Below, in pieces: positions 9,564 to 19,038 of a stretch of 64,000 nucleotides of DNA. Position numbers and translations under genes: made by a program. Origin of the DNA: Roseburia sp. 1XD42-34 (lineage in GTDB: Bacteria; Bacillota; Bacilli; Bacillales; Amphibacillaceae); contig NZ_QWLJ01000004.1 of assembly GCF_009917385.1 (NCBI RefSeq), positions 47,306 through 111,305 of the forward strand, in the 5' to 3' direction. Each line of letters begins with the position of its first letter. Position 1 is the first letter of the stretch. Under the pieces are notes generated by a model that was not told where the DNA came from, searched no databases, and saw only the letters and a program-made list of their open reading frames with translations.

Positions 9564-12500
9564 TTCAATTGGTTTTGCTTGAAATGTCATGGAATCTATA
9601 ATGTGCAAGATTGCATTTGCTGTATCTAAATTGGTTAAACAAGCAATACCATGTTCAACAGATTCTCTACGCATCCGAAATCCATCGGAACGTGGTTGTT
9701 TTCCTGATGTTAATGTATTGATGACATATTGTACTTCACCATTTTTAATAACAGAAAGGACATTTGGCTGTTCAGAACCGATCTTCCCAACTTTCGTCAC
9801 TGGTATCTGTGCCTGGTGGATATATTCTGCAGTTCCTTCAGTTGCATACAGTTGATAGCCTAATTGATAAAAGCGCTGAGCAATATCAAGCATTTCGTCT
9901 TTATCTTTATCTGCTACGGTTAATAACACACTACCTTGTTGCGGTAGTTTAATTCCAGAAGCAATCAATCCCTTATATAATGCCTTTTCCAATGTTTTAT
10001 CATAGCCGATTGCTTCACCGGTTGATTTCATTTCAGGGCCTAAGGTAGTATCTACACTACGCAGTTTCTCAAAGGAAAAGACAGGTACTTTCACAGCTAC
10101 TTGGTCCGTTTCTGGCAAAATGCCTGTTTGGTAACCCAAATCAGATAGTCTTTCACCGAGAATACATTTTGTCGCCAAATTCGCCATGGTTACACCGGTA
10201 ATTTTACTTAAAAATGGGATCGTACGACTTGCTCTTGGATTTACTTCAAGTACATACACATGATCATCACTTACAATAAATTGAATATTGATTAAGCCTT
10301 TCACTTGTAAAGCATGAGATATCTTCGTAGCGGCGTGTAAGCATTGATCTTTGACGGATTGACTGAGTCGTTGCGGCGGATATACGGCAATGGAATCTCC
10401 AGAGTGAACGCCAGCTCGTTCAATATGCTCCATGATTCCAGGGATAATGACCGTTTCACCGTCACTGATAGCATCCACTTCTACTTCCAATCCAGTAACA
10501 TATTTATCAATTAAAATCGGATGTTTGTCATTTATATGTTCCGTTTTTTCTAGATAGGCTGTAAGCTCTGCTTCATTATAGACGATTTCCATCCTAGCTC
10601 CACCAATGACGTAGGACGGACGAACAAGCACAGGATAGCCAATCGCCTCTGCTACTTCTTTCGCACGTTCCATTTTCATCACCGTTTTTCCTTTAGGGCG
10701 CAATAAACGCAATTGGTCAACAAGCAGTTCAAACTTATCCCTGTCCTCAGCTTGATCAATGGCATGTAAGTTTGTTCCCAGGATGGCTACACCACGTCGC
10801 TCTAATCCGGCAGCCAGGTTGATTGCAGTTTGCCCGCCAAATTGTACAATAACCCCTTCCGGCTGCTCTAAATCGATCACATGCATCACGTCTTCTAAAG
10901 TAAGCGGCTCAAAATATAGCTTGTCTGATATACTAAAATCAGTTGATACTGTTTCTGGGTTATTATTCATGATGATTGCTTCATAACCCATTTCTTTTAG
11001 TGCCAATACAGAGTGGACCGTAGCATAATCAAATTCGATTCCTTGCCCAATCCGGATTGGACCCGAGCCAAGAACTAGCACTTTTTTACGTAGACTTGCA
11101 ATGGACTCATTCTCTTCCTCATACGTACTGTAAAAATACGGTGTTGACGAGGCGAATTCTGCTGCACAAGTATCTACCATTTTATATACTGGCACAATTT
11201 CATGCTGCTTACGCATAGTGTATAGGTCATCTTCTGTTATTTTCCATAAGCGAGCGATATGTGCATCTGAAAATCCGCGTTCTTTCGCTTGCTTTAGCAC
11301 GTCTGGCGAATTTGGCTGCTCCGTTAGTGCTTGCTCTAATGCCATTAATTGTTGCAATTTCACTAAGAAAAATCGATCTATTTTTGTCATTTGGAAAATC
11401 TCTTCTACCGTCATTTTTCTTCTAAGGGCTTCCGCTAAAACGAAAATCCGCTCGTCGTCCGCTTTTTTCATTCGCGTTTTCAGAGTCTCTTCATCTAAAT
11501 ACGTTAAACTTTCCAACCATAATTGGTCGGTAGCCATATCCAATGAACGAATTCCTTTTAATAACGATTCTTCAAAATTTCTGCCTATCGCCATGATTTC
11601 TCCAGTTGCTTTCATCTGCGTTCCGAGGCTCCGATCTCCTGTCGTAAATTTATCAAATGGAAATCGCGGTATTTTCGTTACCACATAATCGAGCGCTGGT
11701 TCAAAGCATGCATATGTTTTTCCAGTAATAGGGTTTATGATTTCATCAAGCGTTAAACCAACGGCAATTTTTGCTGCCACTTTTGCAATTGGGTAACCCG
11801 TTGCTTTCGATGCCAATGCAGATGAACGACTTACCCTAGGGTTAACTTCAATAATGTAATATTGAAAACTATTTGGGTCTAAAGCGAGCTGAACGTTGCA
11901 TCCGCCTTCTATTTCTAATGCACGAATTATTTTTAAAGACGCGTTGCGAAGTAACTGATATTCACGGTCACTTAACGTTTGTGAAGGTGCAACGACGAGT
12001 GAATCTCCAGTATGAATGCCAACAGGGTCCATATTTTCCATATTACACACGACAATAGCTTGATCCTTTTTATCCCGCATCACTTCATATTCTATCTCTT
12101 TGAAGCCAGCAATATTTTTTTCGATTAAGCATTGATGAACGGGGGAAAGAGTTAGACCATTTTTTGTAGTCGTCATTAGTTCTTCTTTTGTATTACACAT
12201 TCCTCCGCCTGTTCCGCCAAGCGTATATGCCGGACGAACGATTAACGGGTAGCCGATTTCATTGGCAAATGCACAAGCTTCATCTACCGTGTGAACGATT
12301 TGGCTCGCTGGAACAGGTTCATTTAATGCATGCATTAAATCTCTGAACTTCTCCCGATCCTCTGCTTTTTGGATGGCTTCCAAGGAAGTGCCTAATAAAG
12401 TTACATTATATTCGGCTAATATCCCTGTTTGATCTAAGGCAACCGCTAAATTTAATCCCGTTTGTCCGCCTAGTGTTGGCAGTAATGCATCTGGTTTTTC

Positions 12501-12740
12501 TATGCGAATGATTTTAGTTAAAAATTCAACTGTTAATGGCTCCATATACACTTTGTCTGCTACCGTATGGTCAGTCATAATGGTTGCCGGATTAGAGTTA
12601 GCTAATATGACCGTATAGCCTTCTTCCCTTAACGCTTGACAAGCTTGCGTTCCCGAATAATCAAATTCAGCTGCCTGCCCTATCACAATCGGCCCTGATC
12701 CAATTACTAAAATTTTGGAAAGCGACTCATTTTTAGGCAT
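9528..12740 (-). CDS. pyrAB: Carbamoyl-phosphate synthase, large subunit, pyrimidine-specific
   Basis: 1070 residues, matching the family (about 1071). Two duplicated ATP-grasp halves are visible: [20 protein letters not shown] near the N-terminus and its counterpart [20 protein letters not shown] near residue 560, followed by the MGS-like allosteric domain. ATG 12740 is chosen because AGGAGG lies 9 nt upstream; ATG 12749 abuts the same site. It overlaps pyrAA by 8 bp. The last 11 residues and the TAG are encoded by the first 36 bp of repeat A1, so the native C-terminus has been replaced or extended by the repeat. Confidence 0.97.
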   Translation of the reverse strand: MPKNESLSKILVIGSGPIVIGQAAEFDYSGTQACQALREEGYTVILANSNPATIMTDHTVADKVYMEPLTVEFLTKIIRIEKPDALLPTLGGQTGLNLAVALDQTGILAEYNVTLLGTSLEAIQKAEDREKFRDLMHALNEPVPASQIVHTVDEACAFANEIGYPLIVRPAYTLGGTGGGMCNTKEELMTTTKNGLTLSPVHQCLIEKNIAGFKEIEYEVMRDKKDQAIVVCNMENMDPVGIHTGDSLVVAPSQTLSDREYQLLRNASLKIIRALEIEGGCNVQLALDPNSFQYYIIEVNPRVSRSSALASKATGYPIAKVAAKIAVGLTLDEIINPITGKTYACFEPALDYVVTKIPRFPFDKFTTGDRSLGTQMKATGEIMAIGRNFEESLLKGIRSLDMATDQLWLESLTYLDEETLKTRMKKADDERIFVLAEALRRKMTVEEIFQMTKIDRFFLVKLQQLMALEQALTEQPNSPDVLKQAKERGFSDAHIARLWKITEDDLYTMRKQHEIVPVYKMVDTCAAEFASSTPYFYSTYEEENESIASLRKKVLVLGSGPIRIGQGIEFDYATVHSVLALKEMGYEAIIMNNNPETVSTDFSISDKLYFEPLTLEDVMHVIDLEQPEGVIVQFGGQTAINLAAGLERRGVAILGTNLHAIDQAEDRDKFELLVDQLRLLRPKGKTVMKMERAKEVAEAIGYPVLVRPSYVIGGARMEIVYNEAELTAYLEKTEHINDKHPILIDKYVTGLEVEVDAISDGETVIIPGIMEHIERAGVHSGDSIAVYPPQRLSQSVKDQCLHAATKISHALQVKGLINIQFIVSDDHVYVLEVNPRASRTIPFLSKITGVTMANLATKCILGERLSDLGYQTGILPETDQVAVKVPVFSFEKLRSVDTTLGPEMKSTGEAIGYDKTLEKALYKGLIASGIKLPQQGSVLLTVADKDKDEMLDIAQRFYQLGYQLYATEGTAEYIHQAQIPVTKVGKIGSEQPNVLSVIKNGEVQYVINTLTSGKQPRSDGFRMRRESVEHGIACLTNLDTANAILHIIDSMTFQAKPIERTKAQSARSAT

Positions 12741-13827
12741 ATACTTCATCCTCCTTGGTCAATTTCTCTGTTACGGTTAAAAATGTATCAAACAAGTGAT
12801 TCGTATCTTCTGGTCCGGGTGAGCTTTCAGGGTGGTATTGAACTGAAAAAGCAGCATAACGTTTATGTTGTATGCCCTCAACGGTCCCATCATTTAATGC
12901 TACTTGCGTTAATTGCAAGTCTGTTTTTGCAAGTGAAGCTTGTTGTACAGCGTAACTATGATTTTGTGATGTTATATAGGTTTTATTCGTAAGTAAATCT
13001 TTCACCGGATGATTTGACCCGCGATGACCAAATGCCATTTTTTCTGTATCCGCTCCACAAGCTAAAGCGAGCAGTTGATGACCGAGACAAATCCCAAAGA
13101 TAGGAAGCTTCCCAAGCACGTGCTGAATCATCGCAATGGTCTCCGGCACATCTTTAGGATTTCCTGGTCCATTCGTGAGCAATAAACCGTCAGCTTTTAG
13201 ACGAAGTATGTCTTCTGCACTATAATTATAAGGAACTACTGTAATGTGACAGTTGCGTTTTGTTAATTCACGTAAGATTCCATGTTTCATTCCACAATCG
13301 ACAACGACAATTCGTTTTCCTCTTCCTGGTACCACATAAGGCTTTAGGGACGATGTTTTTCGTACCTGATCTTTCGGGAGTTTTGTTTTCCTTAATTGCC
13401 GTACAATTTGCTCATAAGGAATCGTGACATCAGCTATTGCAGCTTTCATCGTTCCTTGTAAACGAATGATTTTCGTAAGTTTTCTCGTGTCGACTCCCGA
13501 AATTCCAGGAATTTGGTTCGCCTTTAAATAGGCGTCCAATGTTTCTTCACTTCGGAAATTTGAAGGATATGCTGCAACTTCCTTAACAATAAACCCATGA
13601 ATAAACGGTGTCACTGTTTCTACATCGTCACGATTAATTCCGTAGTTTCCAGCGAGCGGGTATGTCATCATAACGATTTGACCACAATAGGAGGGATCCG
13701 TTATAATTTCCTGATACCCGGTCATACCCGTGTTGAATACTACTTCACCGATGGCTTCCTGCTCACTGCCAAACCCTTCACCGATAAATACCGTTCCATC
13801 CTCTAATACTAACTGACGTTTTCCCAT
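12733..13827 (-). CDS. pyrAA: Carbamoyl-phosphate synthase, small (glutaminase) subunit, pyrimidine-specific
   Basis: 364 residues. Supplies ammonia from glutamine to PyrAB. The class I amidotransferase triad is seen as Cys247 in [10 protein letters not shown] plus His and Glu in [10 protein letters not shown]. The N-terminal CPSase small-chain domain covers about 1-150. The start overlaps the pyrC stop as TAATG. Confidence 0.97.
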   Translation of the reverse strand: MGKRQLVLEDGTVFIGEGFGSEQEAIGEVVFNTGMTGYQEIITDPSYCGQIVMMTYPLAGNYGINRDDVETVTPFIHGFIVKEVAAYPSNFRSEETLDAYLKANQIPGISGVDTRKLTKIIRLQGTMKAAIADVTIPYEQIVRQLRKTKLPKDQVRKTSSLKPYVVPGRGKRIVVVDCGMKHGILRELTKRNCHITVVPYNYSAEDILRLKADGLLLTNGPGNPKDVPETIAMIQHVLGKLPIFGICLGHQLLALACGADTEKMAFGHRGSNHPVKDLLTNKTYITSQNHSYAVQQASLAKTDLQLTQVALNDGTVEGIQHKRYAAFSVQYHPESSPGPEDTNHLFDTFLTVTEKLTKEDEVYA

Positions 13828-15104
13828 TATTTTCCCACCTCATATACGATCTTTCCTGCTACCATCGTTAATGTTGGTACACCTTGTACGCTCCATCCAT
13901 GGAAGGGTGTATTTTTTCCTTTAGAATAGAAAGAGTTTTTATCTATCGTTATCGATTTTTGCAAATCAATCAATGTGATATCAGCTAGAGAGCCTTCTAG
14001 TAACCTCCCATAAGGAAGACCAAATGTTGCTGCTGGTTTTAAAGCCATCCAAGCAATTAATTGCTCCAAGGTCACTTTCTCCGTTAAGACAAGATGCGTA
14101 TAAAGTAAGGAAAATGCATGCTCTAAACCTACAATTCCAAACGGAGCACGTAACATCCCTTGTTCCTTTTCATGTGAAGCATGTGGAGCATGATCAGTGG
14201 CAATAAAATCAATTGTACCATCTAACAATCCAGCTAACAGCGCCTCCTGATCTTCTTTTGCTCGTAATGGCGGATTCATTTTAAAATTGGTGTCAGCCGT
14301 CGTAATGTCAGATTCGTTGAGTAGTAAATGGTGCGGTGTTACTTCTGCCGTAACATGAATGCCAGCTTTTTTGGCATCTCGAATCACTCGAACTGACTCT
14401 TTCGTACTTACATGACATACATGATAATGACATCCTGTAGTTTCAGCTATTAACACATCTCTGGCAATTTGTACGGACTCTGCTAGCGAAGGAATTCCCG
14501 GTATATCCAAGCGTTCACTCACCTCCCCATCATGGACAACCCCTCCATATACAATGGAGTTGTCTTCACAGTGGGCAACAATTGCTTTATTATTTGCTTT
14601 TGCAAGCTTCATTGCTTGAAGCATTTGGTGAGTCGATTGAATACCGACCCCATCATCGGTAAACGCAAAGATACCTGTCTGCGCTAAAGCAGGGATATCA
14701 GTTAGCTCTTTTCCTTGTAACTGTTTTGTTATTGAAGCATATGGGAGAACGCGAACTACTGCGCCATTATCAATTCGTTGGTGTAACGCCCGTACTCTTT
14801 CTACCGTATCCGGTACAGGGTTGGTATTTGGCATCGCACAAACTGTCGTATAGCCGCCTCGGGCTGCTGCTTTTGTACCGGTAATGATCGTTTCCTTATG
14901 TTCATCTCCAGGCTCCCGTAAATGAATATGAACATCCATGAATCCTGGAACTGCTAATCGCTCGCTACCCTCCATTTCGCGATCCGCTTCCTCTTTAATT
15001 ATTGGTGCTAGTTTAGTAATTTTATCGTTTTCGATTAAAATATCGCGCTTAACTAGCTCCCCCGTAGGTAAAAGGTGTTTGATATTTTTGATCAACTGTT
15101 TCAT
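13827..15104 (-). CDS. pyrC: Dihydroorotase
   Basis: 425 residues, type I amidohydrolase fold. Zinc ligands His59 and His61 in MDVHIHLREPGDE, the histidine in HVCHVS, and the catalytic Asp in ATDHAPH are all present. ATG 15104 has GGGGGGC 5 nt upstream. It lies 56 bp inside the 3' end of pyrB, a long overlap for this operon. Confidence 0.97.
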   Translation of the reverse strand: MKQLIKNIKHLLPTGELVKRDILIENDKITKLAPIIKEEADREMEGSERLAVPGFMDVHIHLREPGDEHKETIITGTKAAARGGYTTVCAMPNTNPVPDTVERVRALHQRIDNGAVVRVLPYASITKQLQGKELTDIPALAQTGIFAFTDDGVGIQSTHQMLQAMKLAKANNKAIVAHCEDNSIVYGGVVHDGEVSERLDIPGIPSLAESVQIARDVLIAETTGCHYHVCHVSTKESVRVIRDAKKAGIHVTAEVTPHHLLLNESDITTADTNFKMNPPLRAKEDQEALLAGLLDGTIDFIATDHAPHASHEKEQGMLRAPFGIVGLEHAFSLLYTHLVLTEKVTLEQLIAWMALKPAATFGLPYGRLLEGSLADITLIDLQKSITIDKNSFYSKGKNTPFHGWSVQGVPTLTMVAGKIVYEVGK

Positions 15105-15990
15105 GGATAGCCCCCCATTCTGTTAGTACACTTATTATAATTGCCATTCTTGCATAAACGCCGTTATTCATTTGCTTAAAAATTCGCGATCGTTTACACT
15201 CCACTAAATCGGTGTCGATTTCAACATTTCGATTAATTGGTGCTGGATGAAGGATAATTGCGTGCGGTCGCATATTTCTTTCTCGGTCCTTCGTTAGTCC
15301 ATATTTATCTAAATAGCTTGTTGTTACATCGTAAGCTACTTTATGTCTTTCATGTTGAATGCGCAATAACATAAGCGTATCCGCTATTTCTACTGCTTCG
15401 TCCATAGCTATATAAGGAAACGGAAGCGATCGATCTTTACATCCTTCAGGTGCTGTTAAATACACATGTGCCCCCATTTTTTGTAATGTATATGCATTCG
15501 ACTTTGCTACACGACTATGTGAAATATCGCCTGCAATCACAACGTTTATCCCTTTAAACGTCTGAAACTCCTGATAAATAGTTAGTAAATCTAACAAACA
15601 TTGAGTTGGGTGTTCTTTTTTTCCAGCTCCCGCATTAATGATGGGGATCGCTAAATTTCCTTTCAGTTTCTCTATCCAGCAATCATCTCGATGGCGAATC
15701 ACTAACAAGCTAGCGCCAATAGCTTCAAAAGTTTTGGCGGTGTCATAGAGGGACTCACCTTTTTGGGTACTGGAAAATTCTTCATTAAAATCAAGCACAT
15801 CAAGTCCTAGTTTACGTTGGGCAACGATAAAACTCATCTTTGTACGTGTGCTTGGTTCAAAGAACAAATTTGCTGCAAACAGTTGCTCGCTTAGAATAAA
15901 AGACTGCTCACGGTAAGCCTCTGCCAAACGTAGCAGCTCCATGATCTCTCTTTCCGTCCAGTCGTCTAAAGAAATAAAGTGTCGCATCAT
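15049..15990 (-). CDS. pyrB: Aspartate carbamoyltransferase, catalytic subunit
   Basis: 313 residues. Carbamoyl-phosphate loop FFEPSTRTKMSF with S47-T-R-T50, and HPTQCLLDL and HPAPINR motifs. The body matches the family to GVYARMA (about residue 281). Beyond that the C-terminus has an unusual sequence running 56 bp into pyrC and ending FTYGGAS, whereas the B. subtilis protein ends RGEAAYVISH (from memory). AGGGAGTG lies 8 nt before ATG 15990; ATG 15987 is an alternative. Its leader holds an attenuator, then repeat A2. Confidence 0.95.
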   Translation of the reverse strand: MMRHFISLDDWTEREIMELLRLAEAYREQSFILSEQLFAANLFFEPSTRTKMSFIVAQRKLGLDVLDFNEEFSSTQKGESLYDTAKTFEAIGASLLVIRHRDDCWIEKLKGNLAIPIINAGAGKKEHPTQCLLDLLTIYQEFQTFKGINVVIAGDISHSRVAKSNAYTLQKMGAHVYLTAPEGCKDRSLPFPYIAMDEAVEIADTLMLLRIQHERHKVAYDVTTSYLDKYGLTKDRERNMRPHAIILHPAPINRNVEIDTDLVECKRSRIFKQMNNGVYARMAIIISVLTEWGAIHETVDQKYQTPFTYGGAS

Positions 15991-16044
15991 TCTTCTTTCA
16001 CTCCCTTTACTGATTTTTCAAACAAACTATATAATTATCAGACA

Positions 16045-16319
16045 GAACAAAGGCGCAGAGCGCCCGTTTCGCAACGTTGCGAATGGAAGGAATCAACTAA
16101 AGTTTTAGGAATCATGCTCCTGCAACAGGAGTATGCCGATGCCTGAGCGGCAAGCCCGTTTTTACTCGGCCTTCCTCTTAACCTCGAACCGATGATGACT
16201 TATCGGAAGGCGCATTTCTAAAGTCGCCTAGTTGCTGGCGCTTGCGCCGGACGTGACTATTCCGTTATATCGTTATCCCAATGCAAAAATTTTTATACTT
16301 TCTTATCTCTAAAAAAAAA
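16045..16319 (+). repeat. Family A repeat, copy A2, in the pyrB leader
   Basis: Near-complete copy from GAACAAAGGCGCAGAGCGCC to the A-tract at 16311-16319. That A-tract is the T-tract of the pyrB attenuator terminator on the other strand. It therefore lies antisense in the pyrB 5' leader, between the terminator and the gene. Confidence 0.9.
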
Positions 16320-16410
16320 CCTCTTTGCTAAAAGGTCGCAAAGAGGTAGACGTGTGCTATACACGTATATCTGGGCAACCTTTCAGATATCTCGTACCTG
16401 ATTAAAGGTT
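16311..16410 (-). promoter_or_regulatory. Transcription attenuator in the pyrR-pyrB intergenic leader
   Basis: Three mutually exclusive pairings can be drawn on the minus strand. The terminator is CCTCTTTGC with GCAAAGAGG plus nine T. The antiterminator is CTGAAAGGTTGC with GCGACCTTTTAG, 12 bp. The anti-antiterminator is AACCTTT with AAAGGTT plus CAGGTA/TATCTG. This is the logic of PyrR attenuation. The loop is CGAGA rather than the usual CNGNGA hexaloop, so PyrR recognition may be altered. Confidence 0.75.
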
Positions 16411-16436
16411 TTATATGAAGTTTTGGTTATCATTCA

Positions 16437-17078
<642 letters not shown>

Positions 17079-17093
17079 CTATTGTCTTTGCAT

Positions 17094-17190
17094 ACGAAAA
17101 GCCCTTTTATCCAAGAGGAAAAGGGCTTACTGTTCAAGTACATAATTCGTAACCTTTTCAGCCTCACTGGACTATAATTAAAGGAGCTTA
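17094..17190 (-). promoter_or_regulatory. PyrR-responsive attenuator upstream of pyrR
   Basis: The PyrR-binding hairpin contains AGTCCAGTGAGGCT (17153-17184 with flanks), exactly the consensus hexaloop CAGTGA. It is followed by a terminator pairing AAGCCCTTTT with AAAAGGGCTT (17099-17128) and a T-run. GAAAAGG of the binding hairpin can pair with CCTTTTC of the terminator as antiterminator. Confidence 0.93.
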
Positions 17191-17207
17191 TTTTGCGCTT
17201 CCATGTA

Positions 17208-17236
17208 ATTATGGCAAAACTGTTCTCATTTGTCAA
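17208..17236 (-). promoter_or_regulatory. Sigma-A promoter of the pyr operon
   Basis: TTGACA (17231-17236), 17-bp spacer, CATAAT (17208-17213). It overlaps the 3' end of the preceding rluD-type gene and sits correctly upstream of the PyrR leader. Confidence 0.9.
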
Positions 17237-18144
17237 TGCAATTTTTGAATATAGGCTAGTAATTCTTGGAAATACGTTGGTAAATCAGTCGAAAAATGCA
17301 TCACTTGCTTTGATATGGGATGGTAAAACTGTAATTCTTTTGCATGTAATACTTGACCATTAGCTTGCAACGTTTTTCTTGGACCATATTTAGAATCACC
17401 AACAACAGGATGACCGATATATTTCATATGGACACGGATCTGATGGGTCCTTCCTGTCTCCAACTGACATTCTATATGAGAATAATCAGGGTAAGCCTGA
17501 AGTACCCGGAAATGAGTAACAGCTTCTTTGCCATTTTCGACTACACTCATTTTTTGTCTATCTTTCAGGTCTCTTCCAATTGGAGCTTCAATCATTCCTT
17601 TTTCATGTGCTATTTGACCATGCACCAGCGCTTGATATGTACGCTTCATCGTTTTTTGCACTAACTGCTCTGCTAAATGTTGATGTGCCTCATCATGCTT
17701 TGCAACCACAAGCAAACCACTTGTATCCTTATCAAGACGATGAACAATTCCTGGTCTTTCTACACCATTAATACCCGATAAATCTGTACAGTGATAAAGC
17801 AATGCATGTACTAAAGTACCATGATGATGACCAGCAGAAGGATGGACTACCATCCCTTTTGGTTTATTAACAACTAAAATATCTTTATCTTCGTAAACAA
17901 TATCTAACTTAATCGCTTCTGGAATTAACGATAAAGGCTCCGCTTTAGGAATCGTCCACTCAATAAGATCCCCTTGCTGACATTTGTAATTTGCCTTTAC
18001 CGGTTCGCCGTTTACAGTTACATAAGCTTCTGCAATCCATGATTGTATTCTGGAGCGGGAAACCTCTCTATTTTGCTCCGCTAAGAGTTTATCTATTCGG
18101 CTTTTATGTTCTTTTTCACGTACGATATATTTATTTTTTGTCAT
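17233..18144 (-). CDS. RluD/RluA-family 23S rRNA pseudouridine synthase (YlyB)
   Basis: 303 residues. An N-terminal S4 RNA-binding domain (about 14-75, [18 protein letters not shown]) is followed by the pseudouridine synthase domain with catalytic Asp138 in [15 protein letters not shown]. The family makes pseudouridines in the 23S rRNA. The exact target positions cannot be read from sequence. The ATG overlaps the lspA stop by four bases, so the two are coupled, as in B. subtilis ylyB-lspA. Confidence 0.94.
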   Translation of the reverse strand: MTKNKYIVREKEHKSRIDKLLAEQNREVSRSRIQSWIAEAYVTVNGEPVKANYKCQQGDLIEWTIPKAEPLSLIPEAIKLDIVYEDKDILVVNKPKGMVVHPSAGHHHGTLVHALLYHCTDLSGINGVERPGIVHRLDKDTSGLLVVAKHDEAHQHLAEQLVQKTMKRTYQALVHGQIAHEKGMIEAPIGRDLKDRQKMSVVENGKEAVTHFRVLQAYPDYSHIECQLETGRTHQIRVHMKYIGHPVVGDSKYGPRKTLQANGQVLHAKELQFYHPISKQVMHFSTDLPTYFQELLAYIQKLH

Positions 18145-18611
18145 GTTGATATTTTCCCTTTCCTTCTTTCATCAATAAACATGGTAATCATGATGAGAAA
18201 TACCCCTATAACTAAACTGGAATCTGCTACATTAAAGATTGGGAAATCATAACCGAAGATTATAAAATCAAAAAAATCGACAACCTCTTTCCGAAACACA
18301 CGGTCAATAAAATTACCGACTGCTCCACCCAATACAAAACTTAATGCAAAGCCTAACAGTTTACTACCTTTCGCATACACTTGTATGTAATAAACTACGA
18401 CGGCAACCACAATGACAGTCACAATATAGAAAAAGGTCATTTGTCCTTCTAAAATACCCCACGCAGCACCTGTGTTACGGTGGGAAGTTATATAGAAAAA
18501 ATTCTCTATCATCGTAAGCCGTTCTCCTAGAGCCATTCTTGTTACAACTATCCATTTACTCGCTTGGTCGAGTGCGATTATTAATAGTGCAATGATGTAA
18601 TACCAATACAT
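18141..18611 (-). CDS. lspA: Lipoprotein signal peptidase (signal peptidase II)
   Basis: 156 residues with four membrane segments. Cleaves signal peptides of prolipoproteins in the membrane. The catalytic aspartates are Asp103 in GNFIDRV and Asp130 in FNVADSS. ATG 18611 has GGAGG with 7-8 nt spacing; an upstream in-frame start at 18641 carries that ribosome site inside it and is rejected. Confidence 0.97.
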   Translation of the reverse strand: MYWYYIIALLIIALDQASKWIVVTRMALGERLTMIENFFYITSHRNTGAAWGILEGQMTFFYIVTVIVVAVVVYYIQVYAKGSKLLGFALSFVLGGAVGNFIDRVFRKEVVDFFDFIIFGYDFPIFNVADSSLVIGVFLIMITMFIDERRKGKIST

Positions 18612-18787
18612 TCTTTTTCCTCCGCAATTTTGTTTAGACACTTTATTTTAATGGTAAACGCTACAAGCAAAAATAGCAATTCATTTTCGTCTATACAGTG
18701 GTACCTTCCTTAAACCAGAAGTGGATACATCTTGAGAAGCGGAGTTAAGAACAGATAGTTTGAAAATGAATATACTATTTCAAGCTG

Positions 18788-19002
18788 GAACAAAGGCGCA
18801 TGGAGCCCGGTTAGCAACGTAGCAACGGAACATCAACTAAAGTTCTAGGAACCAACCACGGTGAGGAACGGACCGATGGTGACTTATCGGAAGGCGATTC
18901 GAGAAGTTGCCTAGTTGCTGGGCGCTTGCGCCGGACGTGGATTATTCGGTTATTTCGTTATGACAAAATAATAAATTTTATGCTTTCTTATTCTTTAAAA
19001 AA
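18788..19002 (+). repeat. Family A repeat, copy A3 (internally deleted)
   Basis: Starts GAACAAAGGCGCATGGAGCC and ends GTTATTTCGTTAT plus the A-tract. The central CTCCTG/CAGGAG and GCCGAC/GTCGGC hairpins are missing, while CCGAT/ATCGG and GGGCGC/GCGCC are kept. The A-tract at the end is the T-tract of the ileS terminator on the other strand. Confidence 0.85.
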
Positions 19003-19031
19003 GGTTAAACCCCGGTTGGGAATTTAACCTA
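18996..19031 (-). terminator. Intrinsic terminator of ileS
   Basis: On the minus strand AGGTTAAA pairs with TTTAACCT with an inner CCC/GGG, followed by six T. It is 8 bp past the ileS stop. Confidence 0.9.
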
Positions 19032-19038
19032 TCTTTCA

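Larger units (their letters stand above)
18612..19038. other. Intergenic region between ileS and lspA
   Basis: About 430 bp holding family A copy A3 and the ileS terminator. I see no separate lspA promoter of good quality, though one would be needed if the ileS terminator is efficient. The B. subtilis gene ylyA, which sits here, is absent. Confidence 0.6.

Noticed and set aside
11218..11688. 156-codon plus-strand ORF opposite pyrAB
   Set aside because: Antisense shadow of pyrAB with no ribosome site or family.
16045..16319. Family A as a degenerate group IIC intron
   Set aside because: Placement after terminators fits, but no domain V sequence, GUGYG-type 5' end or reverse transcriptase trace is visible, and the element is short and hairpin-rich on both strands.
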